From: Sphingomonas quercus
GTDB lineage: Bacteria > Pseudomonadota > Alphaproteobacteria > Sphingomonadales > Sphingomonadaceae
Length of the DNA: 64,000 bases
Reading direction: 5' to 3'
Assembly: GCF_018863195.1 (NCBI RefSeq)
Contig: NZ_JAHKRT010000003.1
Location: 491,628-555,627, forward strand
Part shown: positions 33,136 through 41,500 of the stretch, one piece after another
Layout: every line of letters begins with the position of its first letter
How positions within the stretch are numbered: the first letter of the stretch is position 1
Notes under the pieces: generated by a model
Seen by the model: only the letters and a program-made list of their open reading frames with translations
Told to the model about the DNA's origin: nothing
The model's database searches: none
Translations under genes and position numbers: made by a program

Positions 33136-35766
33136 TCAGTGGGTGATCCTGAGGCCGCCGGTGCTGCCGGCAATCTGCGCGAAGCTCTGCGCGAGTTCGG
33201 CGACATTGTCCGCCTGAAAGGCGTGCGACGTGTCCGTCGCGCATTGGCTGAGGCTTGGCGTCAGATCGGTGCCGAAGGCGATCACCCACACTTTCATGCC
33301 CTTGGCCTTGGCCTTGGTGCAGGCGATCTGGAAGCGCGCCTCCTCGACCCGGTGCAAGATGCCATCTCCTCGCAATGGGTCGTCCCCCAGATCGTACCCG
33401 GAAACGCCTTCCCGTTGCGCCCAGCGCCGCAGGTCTAGCCCTTCGAGGCCATAGGCATTGTAGGACATGCCGTTGATCTCGATCCGGCCGTCCGTCATGA
33501 AGACGATGTTGCGCTGGATCGCCTTGCCATTGGGCGCGGTGGCGTTCTCGTCCTTGAACAGCCCGGTCGGCGACAGCAGCCGCGCGCCCCAGATCATGCC
33601 GATGCTGTGATAGGTGCCGGCATTGCGCTTGAAATAATGCCGCGCGCGATCTTCGGGATCGCTCCAGTCGCTGCCGTCCAGCTTGTCGAGATAGGCGGCA
33701 AGCTCGCTTTCGGTGATCGCGGAGAGCTTGCGCGCCTCGGTCGGGCAGGCAGTCAGTCCGATCATCTTCCGGCCCCAAAGATCGCCGTCAATATCCCATT
33801 CGTTGCCGGTAAGATAATAATTATCGCTGTAATACCACCTTTCCTCATACTCATAGACGGAGCCGCTGTTCATCCTTGGCTCCTTCCAGTTATAATCCGT
33901 GCCGCGCGTCCAGATCAGGGACGGGATCGCCATGCCCCATTGCGTGGCGGGATTGGCGGGATTGGGCACCGTGTCGATGTCCAGATCCCAATAAGGGCCG
34001 CCATCGGGAACGTTGCTGCTGCCGGTGAGAACATTGCTTCCGCGATATTCGGGGACGGTCGCACGCTCCTGGATGCAGCCGTTCCAGAAGGCCCGATGGA
34101 AATTGAAGACGAAGTTCTGATAGAAGATTCCAGCCGACCTGTCCGGGAGATTGGGTTCGGAGCCGGCCTTGTGCCAGGTCTGTGCCCAACTCTCGGCGCC
34201 GAGGAAGGGCACGCCGGAGGAAGGATTGTCGGCGATCGGCAATGTGCAGGGCGCGCGCGTGGGAATCACGTCGAACGGAACCGAAAAGATGGTGACGCCG
34301 CCGCAGCCCACCGGCATGTTGCCGCCCACGACGCAGATCAGCGTCGCGCATTCGGACGGGGGCACCCACGGCCCATCGAGTTCGCCGGTCAGAAAGAATT
34401 GCACCGGGCCGGACACCCAATCGGAAATATTCACCTTGAGCGGCTGGGCATAAGGGACGAGGTTCCCCTGCGCATCGGTGACCTTCAATCCGCTGATGTT
34501 GTAAGAGAGTGGCGAATAAAGCCAGTACATCATCGGCCTGGCCCGGTATGGCCGAAGATATTTCTCTACCACACCACGATTGTTATATGTGATGGTGGCA
34601 TAGTGGCACATTTTGTCATCGGAATTAAAGCCTGAGTCGTAATATTCATAGCCGTTCAGGGGATTGCTCATCGTGCTTTCGAACGTCACGTCGAATTGCA
34701 TGCCGACGGGTATATTATTATCGATGAATCTTTGGGCGGGGATGATGTAGTCACCGTCCGGAAAATGTACCGTCATGTCGCCCCCGGTATAGGTCTGCGG
34801 TTCGCTCTGCCATTTGTCCGGGTTCCCGCCGGTATAGGTGTTGAACGGCGGGGGAGCGCAATTGACGCCGCCCTCCGATCCCGACACGGGCTCATTGATC
34901 CAGTCGAGCCTGTCCGACGTGCCGGTATAGGTCACGGACAGGGTGACATAGTCCACCTGCTCACCGGGCGGCGGCGTCAGCATCCCGACCGGCCTGCGTG
35001 ACTGGTATGTCCAGCGATCAGCCACCCAATCGCGCTTCAGCAGATGCCCGACATTGACGTTATAGGCATAGGGCACGAAGCCATAGCGCGTCTGCGTGTC
35101 CTGGCCCTTGCCGGCCTCCACCGTCTTGTAGAAGTCCAGCACGGCCTGTTTCAGCGCCTTGATGCGCGAATCCGACGGGGCTTCCTCGTTCACCGTATTC
35201 TGGACGGTCGCGCCGCACGGCACGTTCTTGTCGGCGGGGCAGGCCATAGAGCTGGTCACGTCCAGCACGAACATGAAGTCGTTGTTCACCGAATTGGATT
35301 CGACTTCGGCCGTGCACTCGGCCGAGACGGAAATCTTGCGGAAGCCGAAAATCTTCATGAGCGTGGTCGGCACGTCGGCCGAGGCCGTGCCGGTGACCTT
35401 CTTGTTGTCGTCATCGGTCGCGATGTAGGCGAACTGGAGATTGGCCGAGCCATAGACGCCGGCCGGGAAATTCTCCCGGAACAGCCCGTCGGCGCTGTCG
35501 TGCGGGCCGGCGGCCCATTCCTTGAGCGAAAGCTCCGCTCGCCCGCCGAGCGCGCCGGCATCGCACGCCTGCTGGAGCCGCGACTTGGCCATATAGGCGC
35601 GGCCGAGATCGAGGCCGCTGCCGAGCAGCGCGAGAATGATGAGGAACGCGAACACCGCAATCGGCAGGACGGCGCCCCGCTCGTTGCGGACGAGCGCCCC
35701 CCACCCGGCGGGCGCGCCGGCCGGGCGACGGGACGATATGGCAGCGGGGCGATGATGGCGCGTCAT
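33136..35766 (-). CDS. TadG-like pilus-assembly protein with von Willebrand factor A domain
   Basis: The roughly 876-aa protein begins with the TadE/TadG-type region: RNERGAVLPIAVFAFLIILA (single membrane helix) and LDLGRAYMAKSRLQQACDAG. A vWA domain follows with a MIDAS-type DVTSSM (LDVTSSMACP) after NNDFMFV. A long insert separates it from later vWA-like pieces (IVFMTDGRIEING, FQIACTKAKAKGMKVWVIAF). TadG proteins act in the envelope with Flp/Tad pili, but no other tad gene is nearby. The start at 35766 is tentative; earlier ATGs at 35784 and 35832 exist. It is unusually large for TadG because of the insert. Confidence 0.75.
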   Translation of the reverse strand: MTRHHRPAAISSRRPAGAPAGWGALVRNERGAVLPIAVFAFLIILALLGSGLDLGRAYMAKSRLQQACDAGALGGRAELSLKEWAAGPHDSADGLFRENFPAGVYGSANLQFAYIATDDDNKKVTGTASADVPTTLMKIFGFRKISVSAECTAEVESNSVNNDFMFVLDVTSSMACPADKNVPCGATVQNTVNEEAPSDSRIKALKQAVLDFYKTVEAGKGQDTQTRYGFVPYAYNVNVGHLLKRDWVADRWTYQSRRPVGMLTPPPGEQVDYVTLSVTYTGTSDRLDWINEPVSGSEGGVNCAPPPFNTYTGGNPDKWQSEPQTYTGGDMTVHFPDGDYIIPAQRFIDNNIPVGMQFDVTFESTMSNPLNGYEYYDSGFNSDDKMCHYATITYNNRGVVEKYLRPYRARPMMYWLYSPLSYNISGLKVTDAQGNLVPYAQPLKVNISDWVSGPVQFFLTGELDGPWVPPSECATLICVVGGNMPVGCGGVTIFSVPFDVIPTRAPCTLPIADNPSSGVPFLGAESWAQTWHKAGSEPNLPDRSAGIFYQNFVFNFHRAFWNGCIQERATVPEYRGSNVLTGSSNVPDGGPYWDLDIDTVPNPANPATQWGMAIPSLIWTRGTDYNWKEPRMNSGSVYEYEERWYYSDNYYLTGNEWDIDGDLWGRKMIGLTACPTEARKLSAITESELAAYLDKLDGSDWSDPEDRARHYFKRNAGTYHSIGMIWGARLLSPTGLFKDENATAPNGKAIQRNIVFMTDGRIEINGMSYNAYGLEGLDLRRWAQREGVSGYDLGDDPLRGDGILHRVEEARFQIACTKAKAKGMKVWVIAFGTDLTPSLSQCATDTSHAFQADNVAELAQSFAQIAGSTGGLRITH

Positions 35767-36078
35767 GCGTCCACGACACACCATTACGCTGAAGATATGC
35801 TTAATCTGATGCAAATCTCCGTCTCTCTGCATCGTCTCTGTGCCATTCTTGTTGGCGGACCGTGGCGATCGCGGCCCCCGCACGCTGGCGACCGCCACGC
35901 GGAAGCTTGGAACGAAACGCCGCCGCCTCGCCCTTGCAAGAGCCCGGCCGCGACCGCGCCGCACGGCCTGAGCGAGCATGGGCGATTGGATATTTGACGA
36001 CTGGCGATACACATCTCTATCGATCCCGCTCGTTGAGAGCCGACCGGCCGTCGGGAGGCCATTGCCGGAGTTTGTCCG
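35767..36078. other. Divergent intergenic region between TadG and GST genes
   Basis: About 312 bp that must carry promoters in both directions. 35780-35860 is relatively AT-rich. No recognised motif, hairpin or small gene was found. Confidence 0.4.
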
Positions 36079-36684
36079 ATGAAGCTCTTCTATCTGCCGG
36101 GGGCCTGCTCGCTCGCCCCGCACATCGTCGCGAACGAGGCCGGGATCGCGGTCGATCTCGTCAGGGTCGATGGCCGGACCAAGGCGACGGACACCGGGGA
36201 CGATCTGCTCGCGGTCAGCCCGAACGGCTATGTGCCGGTGCTGGTTCTCGACGATGGCGGGACGCTGACCGAGTCATCCGTGATCGTCCAGTATCTCGCC
36301 GACCTGAACCCGGCCGCCGGGCTGATCCCGCCGGCCGGGGATTTCGCCCGCTACAAGGTCGAGCAATGGCTCGCCTTCATCGCGACCGAGCTGCACAAGA
36401 GCTTCGGGCCCCTTTTCCGCCCGGACACGCCGGAGCAGACCCGGGCGACGAACCGCGCGCATCTGAACGCGCGGCTGAGCTGGGTGGACGGGCAACTGGC
36501 CGGCAAGTCCTTCCTGGTCGGCGAGACATACGGCGTGGCCGACATCTATCTCTGGACCTTGCTCGGCTGGGCCGGGCATATTGATCTCGATCTCGCGCCC
36601 TACGCCAATATCCTGCGGTTCAGGGGGGAGATCGCCACGCGGCCGGCGGTGGTCCGCAGCCTCAAGGAGGAAGGCCTCGCCTGA
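36079..36684 (+). CDS. Glutathione S-transferase (beta class, GstA-like)
   Basis: The 201-aa protein has a thioredoxin-like N-domain: KLFYLPGACSLAPHI with the Cys/Ser catalytic region typical of bacterial beta-class GSTs. PNGYVPVLVL and TLTESSVIVQYLADL bind glutathione. The C-terminal helical domain includes FLVGETYGVADIYLWTLL. It conjugates glutathione to electrophiles in the cytoplasm. It ends 22 bp before the DUF4010 gene. Confidence 0.9.
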   Translation: MKLFYLPGACSLAPHIVANEAGIAVDLVRVDGRTKATDTGDDLLAVSPNGYVPVLVLDDGGTLTESSVIVQYLADLNPAAGLIPPAGDFARYKVEQWLAFIATELHKSFGPLFRPDTPEQTRATNRAHLNARLSWVDGQLAGKSFLVGETYGVADIYLWTLLGWAGHIDLDLAPYANILRFRGEIATRPAVVRSLKEEGLA

Positions 36685-36706
36685 AGCCATCCCGCCCTTT
36701 CTGGAC

Positions 36707-37936
36707 ATGGTCGCCGGCCCGGCGGCGGCGGGAGCGGCCGGGCTGCTGATCGGCATGGAGCGCGGCTGGAGCCAGCGCGCACTGGCGCCGGGCCGGCGCG
36801 TCGCCGGTTTCCGGACCTTCGGGCTGATCGGCCTTGCCGGCGGGGTCGCCGGGCTGGCGCCGGACATGATGGCCGCCGCGCTGGGGCTCGGCGTGATGCT
36901 GGTGCTGGCGATCGGCTACGCGCGCTCGGCGACGGCCGACGCGCTCTCGGCCACCACCAGCATCACCGGCATGCTGACCTTCGCCATCGGCTTCGCGGCG
37001 GTGCACGTCGGCCCGGTGCCGGCGCTCGGGACGGCGGCGGCGACGTTCATCCTGCTCAGCGCGCGGCGATCCATGCACGCGCTGCTGCGCGGCCTCAGCG
37101 AGACCGAGGTCGAGGCAGTGGCGCGCTTCGTGCTGGTCGCGCTGGTCATCCTGCCGCTGCTGCCGGATGCCGATTACGGGCCCTATGGCGCGTGGAATCC
37201 GCGCCGGATCTGGATGGTGGTGGTGCTCGTCGCGGCGCTGTCCTTCGCGGGCTATGTCGCGGCGCGGCGGCTGGGCAGCGATCACGGCATCGTCGTCGTC
37301 GCGCTGGCGGGCGCGATGGTGTCGTCCACGGCGGTGACGGCGGATTATGCACGCCGGCTGCGCGGCGAACCGGAGGCGCGCGGCGCCCTCACCGCCGGCA
37401 TTGCGCTGGCCTCGATCGTGATGTTCGTGCGCGTGCAAGTGCTGACGGCGGCGCTCGCGCCGCGCGCGCTGCCCGCGCTGGCGCTCGCCATGGCGCCCGC
37501 CACGGTGGTGGCGACGGGGCTGGCGCTGTTCGTCTGGCGCCGCCAGCGGGCGACGGCGTCGGCGGCGGTGAAGCTCGGCAATCCGTTCGATTTCGCGCCG
37601 GCGCTGCTGCTGGCCGGGCTGGTCGCGATCTTGTCGGTGGTCGCGCGCTGGGCGCAGGCGACCTTCGGCGGGGAGGGGCTGGCGGTGGCGCTCGGGCTCA
37701 CCGGCATGATGGACGTGGACGCCGCGGTGATGGCGCTGGCCGGGCTGCCGGACAGCGCGCTCGACGGGGCGACGGCGGGCATGGTGCTCGCCGTGCCGGT
37801 GCTCACCAACACCGCGGTCAAGGGCGCGATGACCATCGCCATCGCCGGCTGGCGCGAGGGCGGACGCGCCGCGGCGCCGTTATTCGCCGCGCTGGTGGCG
37901 TCGCTGCTTGGGCTGGCGTTCACGCTGCCGCGCTGA
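36707..37936 (+). CDS. DUF4010/MgtC-like membrane protein
   Basis: The 409-aa protein has about ten to twelve membrane helices and the MgtC-like opening GLLIGMERGWSQR with FRTFGLIGLAGG. Later segments, VVVALAGAMVSSTAVTADYA and GMMDVDAAVMALA, match the DUF4010 domain. Function is unknown, perhaps ion transport. The start at 36707 fits the family. The last 57 bp overlap the convergent beta-CASP gene on the opposite strand. Confidence 0.75.
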   Translation: MVAGPAAAGAAGLLIGMERGWSQRALAPGRRVAGFRTFGLIGLAGGVAGLAPDMMAAALGLGVMLVLAIGYARSATADALSATTSITGMLTFAIGFAAVHVGPVPALGTAAATFILLSARRSMHALLRGLSETEVEAVARFVLVALVILPLLPDADYGPYGAWNPRRIWMVVVLVAALSFAGYVAARRLGSDHGIVVVALAGAMVSSTAVTADYARRLRGEPEARGALTAGIALASIVMFVRVQVLTAALAPRALPALALAMAPATVVATGLALFVWRRQRATASAAVKLGNPFDFAPALLLAGLVAILSVVARWAQATFGGEGLAVALGLTGMMDVDAAVMALAGLPDSALDGATAGMVLAVPVLTNTAVKGAMTIAIAGWREGGRAAAPLFAALVASLLGLAFTLPR

Positions 37937-39523
37937 GGCCTGCTTCGCGCGCGCCTGCTTATAGCTGGCGAGCACGGCGCGCATCTCCCTGATCGCCTGC
38001 TCGCGCCGTTCGGCATCCTCGATCTGGGCGAGGTCATGCTTCAGCCGCGTGGTGAAATCGGCATAGCTGTTCTCCCAATCCCAGCCCACCGCGTGGCGCA
38101 GCGCGGGATCGCCGGTCTTGAGGCGGGTCGCCGGCTGGCCGGGCGGCAGGCCATAGACCTCGTCCAGCTCCGGCGCGATCACCGAGGCGACACCCCGCCC
38201 CTCGGCCAGGCCGCGCAACGCCTCGATGCCGCGGGCCTCGCCATGGGACAGGAACAGGCTGCCCGCTATCGGGCGGCGGGCGTCGATCCAGGCGACGAGA
38301 TCGCTCTGGTCGGCGTGGGCGGAATAGCTGTCGATAGCGCGGATGCGCGCGCGCACCATGACATCTTCGCCGGAGATGCGGACCCGCCCCGCCCCCTCCA
38401 GTATCGCGCGGCCGAGCGAGCCCTCCGCCTGAAAGCCGACGAACAGCACAGTCGACTCCCGCCGGAACAGGTTATGCTTGAGGTGATGGCGGATGCGCCC
38501 CGCCTCGCACATGCCGGATGCCGCCATGATGATCGCGCCGGACATGGCGTTGAGCCGGATCGATTCCGCCGCGTCATGCACGAAGTGGAAGGCGGGATGG
38601 CGGAAGGGGTTGCGCCCGCCCACGTCCTCCAGCTCCTCGGCATGGGCGGCGAACACCCCGGTCACCTGGCTGGCGAGCGGCGAATCGATGAACACCGGCA
38701 CCGCCGGGATCCGCTTCCCGTCGATCAGCATGGCGAGGTCGAGCAGCAGCTCCTGCGTGCGTTCCAGCGCGAATACGGGAATGACCAGATTGCCGCCCAG
38801 CGCCAGCGCCGCGCCGATCTCGTCGGCCAGCTTGTCGCGCCGTGCCGCGATGGTCAGGTGCTCGCGGCGGCGATCGCCATAGGTGGATTCGCAGACGACA
38901 TGATCGAACGTCGCCGGGCCCTGCGGATCGGGATGGAAGGCCTTGTTCTCCGGGCCGAGATCGCCCGAGCACAGCAGATGCGTGCCCCCCGCCGCCAGCT
39001 CGACCGAGGCGGAGCCGAGGATATGGCCGGCATTCCACAGCCGCGCGCGAAAGCCCCCTACCGGCTCGAACCATTCGCCCAGCGCGACGGGGCGCGTCCG
39101 TCCCCATGCCTCCATACCGTCCCGTTCGGTGTAGAGCGGCGTGGTCGGCGGGCGGTCGGCGCGATCGCGGCGGCGGTTGCGGCGGGCGGCCTCGCTTTCC
39201 TGAATGCGCCCTGCATGGGCGAGCATGAACTGAAGCAGGTCCGCGGTCGGCGCGGTGCACCAGATATCGCCCGCGAAGCCGTCTGCGACCAGCTTCGGCA
39301 ACAGCCCGGCATGATCGATATGGGCGTGGGTGAGGATGACGGCGTCCACCCGCGATGCGTCGAAGGGGAATGGCCGAAGGTTCAGCTCCTCCAGCGTGCG
39401 CGAGCCCTGGAACAGCCCGCAATCCACCAGCAGGCAACGCTTGCCGAGGCGGAATTCCATGCAGGAGCCGGTGACTGTTCCGGCCGCGCCGTGAAAGCCG
39501 AGGGTAAGCATCTTGTCGGGCAT
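37880..39523 (-). CDS. Beta-CASP MBL-fold ribonuclease-like protein
   Basis: The 547-aa protein has the metallo-beta-lactamase core with HAHIDHAG (His66, His68, Asp70, His71), followed by LWNAGHILGSASVEL and LLCSGDLGP. Beta-CASP motifs follow: VIPVFALERTQELL, AIIMAASGMCEAGRIRHHLK, FVGFQAEGSLG and IDSYSAHADQSDL. Such proteins act as RNA endo/exonucleases of the CPSF-73/RNase J-like superfamily. The C-terminal tail is basic (KQASARQRERQPKQRRHQ) and may bind RNA, but it lies antisense to the end of DUF4010. No KH domain was seen. Confidence 0.85.
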   Translation of the reverse strand: MPDKMLTLGFHGAAGTVTGSCMEFRLGKRCLLVDCGLFQGSRTLEELNLRPFPFDASRVDAVILTHAHIDHAGLLPKLVADGFAGDIWCTAPTADLLQFMLAHAGRIQESEAARRNRRRDRADRPPTTPLYTERDGMEAWGRTRPVALGEWFEPVGGFRARLWNAGHILGSASVELAAGGTHLLCSGDLGPENKAFHPDPQGPATFDHVVCESTYGDRRREHLTIAARRDKLADEIGAALALGGNLVIPVFALERTQELLLDLAMLIDGKRIPAVPVFIDSPLASQVTGVFAAHAEELEDVGGRNPFRHPAFHFVHDAAESIRLNAMSGAIIMAASGMCEAGRIRHHLKHNLFRRESTVLFVGFQAEGSLGRAILEGAGRVRISGEDVMVRARIRAIDSYSAHADQSDLVAWIDARRPIAGSLFLSHGEARGIEALRGLAEGRGVASVIAPELDEVYGLPPGQPATRLKTGDPALRHAVGWDWENSYADFTTRLKHDLAQIEDAERREQAIREMRAVLASYKQARAKQASARQRERQPKQRRHQRGE

Positions 39524-39574
39524 TTGGGGATGATCCCTTGTCGTCAGCCGTGGCGCGGGCGCCGCAGCGCCGCG

Positions 39575-39746
39575 TCAGTCTCCCCGGTCGAGATCGCGCG
39601 CTTCCTCCCAGCTATCCACGATCAGATCGCACCAGGAGGTGAGCCAGAAGCGGGGCAATTGCCACATCTCCTCCGTCGCCACGAACATCGTGCGCAAGGC
39701 GTTGAGGTTGTAGGTAGAGGCTGTCAAAGGGCTGCTCGAAATCCAT
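39575..39746 (-). pseudogene. Small hypothetical gene (55 aa) broken by a 4-bp tandem duplication
   Basis: A strong AGGAGGCGATA site precedes the ATG at 39746. The first frame reads MDFEQPFDSLY. The next frame continues NLNALRTMFVATEEMWQLPR, then FWLTSWCDLIVDSWEEARDL to a TGA at 39575. The frame change falls at a CTAC-CTAC tandem repeat (plus strand 39710-39717); removing one copy restores a continuous 55-codon gene. The protein, rich in Trp and Asp/Glu, is not recognised. It may be disrupted in this strain, or the duplication may be a sequence error. Confidence 0.5.
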
Positions 39747-39866
39747 TATCGCCTCCTGCGCCGTCGCGGGCGTCCGGTCTGACGACGCGCTGAACGCAAT
39801 TTCTCATACATTGCGTCTGACCGCTATTGCATCCCCATATTCATCGCCCGCCGGCCGGCGTCGGCG

Positions 39867-40322
39867 TCACTTGTCGCGCGGCAGATCGCGGTGGGCGGCG
39901 ACCATCGCGTCATAATCGTCCCAATCCCTGCTGCCACGGGCGTCAAATCTGGCGTCGCAAAGGGCGTCCCGGGTGATCGCGCCCTCGGGATCGTCGGCGG
40001 TGGACCGCCACTCGGATGCGCCGTCCATCATGACCGGGTCGGTTTCCTTGTTGAGCCGCGCTTCCGCCCGGAGCATCCGCGCCCGCGCGCCGCCGCAATC
40101 CACCTCCATGAACACGCGCATCTCCGAGAGGTCGGTCGGTTGCCAGCGGAGCATGTGCAGCCACCCGTGCGCGATGCCGCCCGCCTTCTCGACGCTGCCG
40201 GCGTCCAGGGAAACGAGCATTGTCTCGGTGACGCCGAGCACACGCCACGGCTTCGCCAAGGCCGGCTGGCCGATCGCCAGAAGCGCCGCCGCCGCGATGA
40301 GCCCTGACCTGGTTGCAATCAT
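39867..40322 (-). CDS. Secreted hypothetical protein (surface-adhesin E-like)
   Basis: The 151-aa protein has a signal peptide (MIATRSGLIAAAALLAIGQP-ALA). The mature part has a beta-rich start (WRVLGVTETMLVSLDAGSV) and a segment with MRVFMEVDCGGARARMLRAE. Two cysteines (VDCGG and DALCDARF) could form a disulfide. The layout resembles surface-adhesin E-type domains, but the match is weak. The ATG at 40322 has GGGAAGGG upstream. It is divergent from the OmpA-family gene. Confidence 0.5.
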   Translation of the reverse strand: MIATRSGLIAAAALLAIGQPALAKPWRVLGVTETMLVSLDAGSVEKAGGIAHGWLHMLRWQPTDLSEMRVFMEVDCGGARARMLRAEARLNKETDPVMMDGASEWRSTADDPEGAITRDALCDARFDARGSRDWDDYDAMVAAHRDLPRDK

Positions 40323-40558
40323 CAAAAAACCCTTCCCCTATCAATGCACTAAATGGATTATCTGCATTGGCAGGACAATGCGGGATGCGCCAGACCTACC
40401 CACCGCTCGCTCATTCCCCGGGCCTGAGTCCCCGCGCAGCCGGCGTCCGCTTCGTCGAGAATGTGGAAATCGTGCATTCAGACAAAACCATGTTTCAATA
40501 TGTTGATTGGACACAGCCGCCCGACTCAGGAGGGCGCCCGTTCGCCAAGGGAGGATTG

Positions 40559-41311
40559 ATGAACCGGACCGCCATTCTTGCCGCCGCCGCCGCCAGCGTC
40601 GGCACTCTCGCCATCGCCCCCGCCCAGCAACGATGGGACTGGAGCGGCGGGCGGCCCGGCGGCGTGGATTACCGGCTCGCCGGCCCGGGCGCGCGGCTGC
40701 TCTTTCCCGAGCTTCGCGGCAGCGCGCGGGGCCGGGCGTTCGTGATGCGCAATTTCGATCGCGACCGGAACGGGCTGATCACGCCGCCCGAGGCAGACGA
40801 GGCCAATCGCGTCTTCGCCCGCCTGGCCGGCCCGCGCCGTGATCGCTTCGACTGGGACGCGCGCGACGCCGGCTTCCGCCAGCCGCGCTGGGATCGGCGC
40901 GCAATGCGCGACTATCGCTTCCGCCAGACCCCGCGCGGCGCGACGATGACGATGCAGGAGGATGTGCTGTTCGCCACCGACAGCGCCGTGCTGCGCGCCG
41001 ATGCGGTCGACCGGCTGCGACCGCTCGCCGGCTATCTCGCGGGCAATCCCGGCGTGCGGGTGGCGATCGACGGCTATACGGATTCGCGCGGCACCGACGC
41101 CCACAATCAGAGCCTCTCCGAACGACGCGCGGAAAGCGTGCGCGCCGCCCTGATCGGGCTCGGCGTGACGCGGGCCCGCTTCGTCGTCGCCGGCCATGGC
41201 GAGGCCGATCCCGTGGCACCGAACAGCACGGCCGACGGCATGCGGCGCAACCGGCGGGTCGAGGTGACGCTGCTCGGCCAGCGCGCGGACGCCTTCGCCA
41301 TGCCTGAATAA
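40559..41311 (+). CDS. OmpA-family outer-membrane protein with EF-hand-like segment
   Basis: The 250-aa protein has a signal peptide (NRTAILAAAAASVGTLAIAP), an Arg-rich middle and a C-terminal OmpA peptidoglycan-binding domain: DVLFATDSAVLRADAVDRLR, VRVAIDGYTDSRGTDAHNQS and LSERRAESVRAALIGLGV, ending in MRRNRRVEVTLL. At about 67-80 there is an EF-hand-like loop, FDRDRNGLITPPEADE. The ATG at 40559 follows AAGGGAGG. It anchors the outer membrane to peptidoglycan. Confidence 0.85.
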   Translation: MNRTAILAAAAASVGTLAIAPAQQRWDWSGGRPGGVDYRLAGPGARLLFPELRGSARGRAFVMRNFDRDRNGLITPPEADEANRVFARLAGPRRDRFDWDARDAGFRQPRWDRRAMRDYRFRQTPRGATMTMQEDVLFATDSAVLRADAVDRLRPLAGYLAGNPGVRVAIDGYTDSRGTDAHNQSLSERRAESVRAALIGLGVTRARFVVAGHGEADPVAPNSTADGMRRNRRVEVTLLGQRADAFAMPE

Positions 41312-41500
41312 AACCCGGGAATAAGGCCCGCGGCACCTCCTCATTCCTCCTCCCCCGGGCCCCTTCCGGAACAAAAGCGGGCGCGGATGATTCCACCCGC
41401 ATCGCGTCCCCGGATGACGCTCAGCGGTCTGCGACGCGCTGAATGGTCGCGGACCTCGGAAAGATAAGGCGCATCAGACGCCGATCGCAGAGGAGGATTT

